64,000 bases of DNA from Amycolatopsis nigrescens CSC17Ta-90 (lineage in GTDB: Bacteria > Actinomycetota > Actinomycetes > Mycobacteriales > Pseudonocardiaceae): positions 5,952,157 through 6,016,156 of the forward strand of contig NZ_ARVW01000001.1 in assembly GCF_000384315.1 (NCBI RefSeq). The letters run 5' to 3'. The notes under the pieces were generated by a model that saw only the letters and a list, made by a program, of their open reading frames with translations, did not search any database and had not been told where the DNA came from. This document shows positions 63,130 through 64,000 of this stretch, in pieces. Numbering within the stretch: the stretch's first letter is position 1; each line of letters opens with the position of its first letter. A program made the position numbers and the translations under genes.

Positions 63130-63711
63130 ATGACGGTCGAAACGGGCGCGCGCGGTGACACCAGGGCGCGGCTGCTGACCACCGCGCTCGGGTTGTTCCG
63201 GGAACACGGGGTCGAGGGCACCTCGCTGCAGATGATCGCGGACGCGCTCGGGGTCACCAAGGCGGCGGTGTACTACCACTTCAAGACCAAGGCCGAGATC
63301 ACCGAAGCGGTCGCCGAGCCCGCGCTCCGCGAGATCGACCTGATCGTCGACGAGGCCGCGGCCCAGCGACGGCGCGGCGCGCAGATCGACCACCTGATGG
63401 CCGGTTTCGTGGACGTCGTGGTGCGGCACCGGGTACTGGTCGCGTTGTTCAGCAGCGACCCCGGTATCGCGCGGGCGGTGGAGAAGTCCTTGCACGGCGC
63501 GGAAAGCTTCAAACACCGGCTGATGGCCCTGCTGGCCGGCCCGGAGCCGGACACCACCGCCGTGGTGGCCGCGCACGTGGTGCTGGCCGGTATCGCACTG
63601 GCCGGTGGCTCACCGGAACTGGCCGACCTGGACGACGACACCCTGCGCGCGCAGCTGCTCGAGGTCGGCCGCCGCCTGATGGGCCGTCCGCGTCAGCGCC
63701 CTCGTGAGTGA
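63130..63711 (+). CDS. TetR-family transcriptional regulator
   Basis: 193 residues from ATG 63130, with GGAGGGG just upstream. The N-terminal helix-turn-helix (about 12-58) reads RLLTTALGLFREHGVEGTSL, MIADALGVTKAAVYYHFKTK. The C-terminal ligand domain is helical with a short extra C-terminal tail. It probably represses the divergent MMPL exporter and itself through the four sites upstream. The stop lies in a 42-bp palindrome. Confidence 0.9.
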   Translation: MTVETGARGDTRARLLTTALGLFREHGVEGTSLQMIADALGVTKAAVYYHFKTKAEITEAVAEPALREIDLIVDEAAAQRRRGAQIDHLMAGFVDVVVRHRVLVALFSSDPGIARAVEKSLHGAESFKHRLMALLAGPEPDTTAVVAAHVVLAGIALAGGSPELADLDDDTLRAQLLEVGRRLMGRPRQRPRE

Positions 63712-63744
63712 AAAATGTTGCCCCAGCAACGTTTTTCACTCACG
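63703..63744. repeat. 42-bp palindrome, copy 2 (family B)
   Basis: Arms of 19 bases (CGTGAGTGAAAAATGTTGC; one G-T pair) around CCCA. The outer 12 bases equal those of the copy at 50243-50284. It contains the stop codons of both convergent genes (TGA 63709-63711 and TCA 63740-63742). Confidence 0.88.
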
Positions 63745-64000
63745 AGGTCTTGAAGCGCACCACGTCTCCTGGGCGTGCCTGCGCCGCCGGGGAAAGGTTC
63801 TCGACTACGGCTGCCACCGGGTAGCCGCCGGTCACCGGATGGTCCGCCAGGAAGAGGATCGGCACCCCCGAAGGCGGCACCTGCAACGCTCCCGGCACGC
63901 AGCCCTCCGGCGGCAGCTCGTCGTGCACGCGTCGGCGCAGCGGCGGCCCGGTGAACCGGACCCCGACCCGGTTGACCTCCGAAGTGACCAGATAGGCCGA
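63740..64000 (-). CDS. pxpC: PxpC/allophanate hydrolase subunit 2-type carboxyltransferase (3' end only)
   Basis: The frame is open at base 64000, so only the last 86 residues are visible. They read VTSEVNRVGVRFTGPPL, then GCVPGALQVPPSGVPILFLAD (partial) and HPVTGGYPVAAVV, the C-terminal signature of the AHS2/PxpC (KipA) family. In PxpABC this subunit helps open 5-oxoproline with ATP; other members act on urea-derived allophanate. Which one applies depends on genes beyond the window. Confidence 0.82.
   Translation of the reverse strand, partial: SAYLVTSEVNRVGVRFTGPPLRRRVHDELPPEGCVPGALQVPPSGVPILFLADHPVTGGYPVAAVVENLSPAAQARPGDVVRFKTS

Overview
The window reads as chromosomal DNA of a high-GC actinomycete, most likely a member of the Pseudonocardiaceae close to Amycolatopsis. 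This is inferred from gene content: an actinobacterial cytochrome bcc-aa3 set (ctaC, ctaF, ctaE, qcrCAB), phosphatidylinositol mannoside synthesis (pimB'), a mycothiol-type MDMPI enzyme, type VII secretion relatives, a BsaP-like biotin synthase helper, many GTG/TTG starts and many candidate leaderless starts. Two families of long perfect intergenic palindromes recur; from memory they resemble elements common in Amycolatopsis genomes. No tRNA, rRNA, CRISPR array, insertion sequence or prophage was seen.

Most of the window is two conserved core blocks, each resembling a stretch of the Mycobacterium tuberculosis chromosome. Block 1 (about 0.9-31.6 kb) matches the Rv2206-Rv2185c order: DUF3043, erpA, cbhK/adoK, asnB, ctaC-ctaF, trpD, ctaE-qcrC-qcrA-qcrB, a DEDDh exonuclease/GIY-YIG protein, NlpC/P60 hydrolases, pimB' and an SRPBCC protein. 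It is interrupted by an EamA exporter with a GlxA-type regulator (7.2-9.2 kb), a PadR-regulated ABC exporter (19.5-23.1 kb) and a GntR regulator. Block 2 (31.6-60.8 kb) matches the Rv1568-Rv1601 region: bioA, bioD, bioB, a bsaP-like gene, DUF2567, an NrtR-like regulator, nadA-nadB-nadC and hisD-hisC-hisB. A SulP-carbonic anhydrase fusion lies between bioA and bioD, and bioF is not in the window.

Between nadC and hisD (44.8-57.5 kb) is a variable segment. It holds an orphan NarL-type sensor kinase, a two-gene split RibD-like deaminase/reductase pair, ROK and MarR regulators, an MDMPI enzyme, a small type VII secretion-like cluster (unknown protein, WXG protein, YbaB/EbfC protein, EccE), a NarL response regulator and a membrane-anchored HEPN-like protein. 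The right end holds an MMPL exporter with a TetR regulator and a striking four-site operator array, then the 3' end of a PxpC-type gene. The left end holds part of a BtrH/C39-like protein.

Functionally the window covers respiration (bcc complex and parts of the aa3 oxidase), cell-envelope remodelling (three hydrolase-like exported proteins, PimB', AsnB), cofactor synthesis (Fe-S carrier, biotin, NAD) and amino-acid synthesis (Trp, His, Asn). The local regulatory logic is clear at several divergent promoters (NrtR/nadA, TetR/MMPL, MarR/MDMPI, PadR/ABC). All functional assignments come from reading motifs and gene order; no database search was run.
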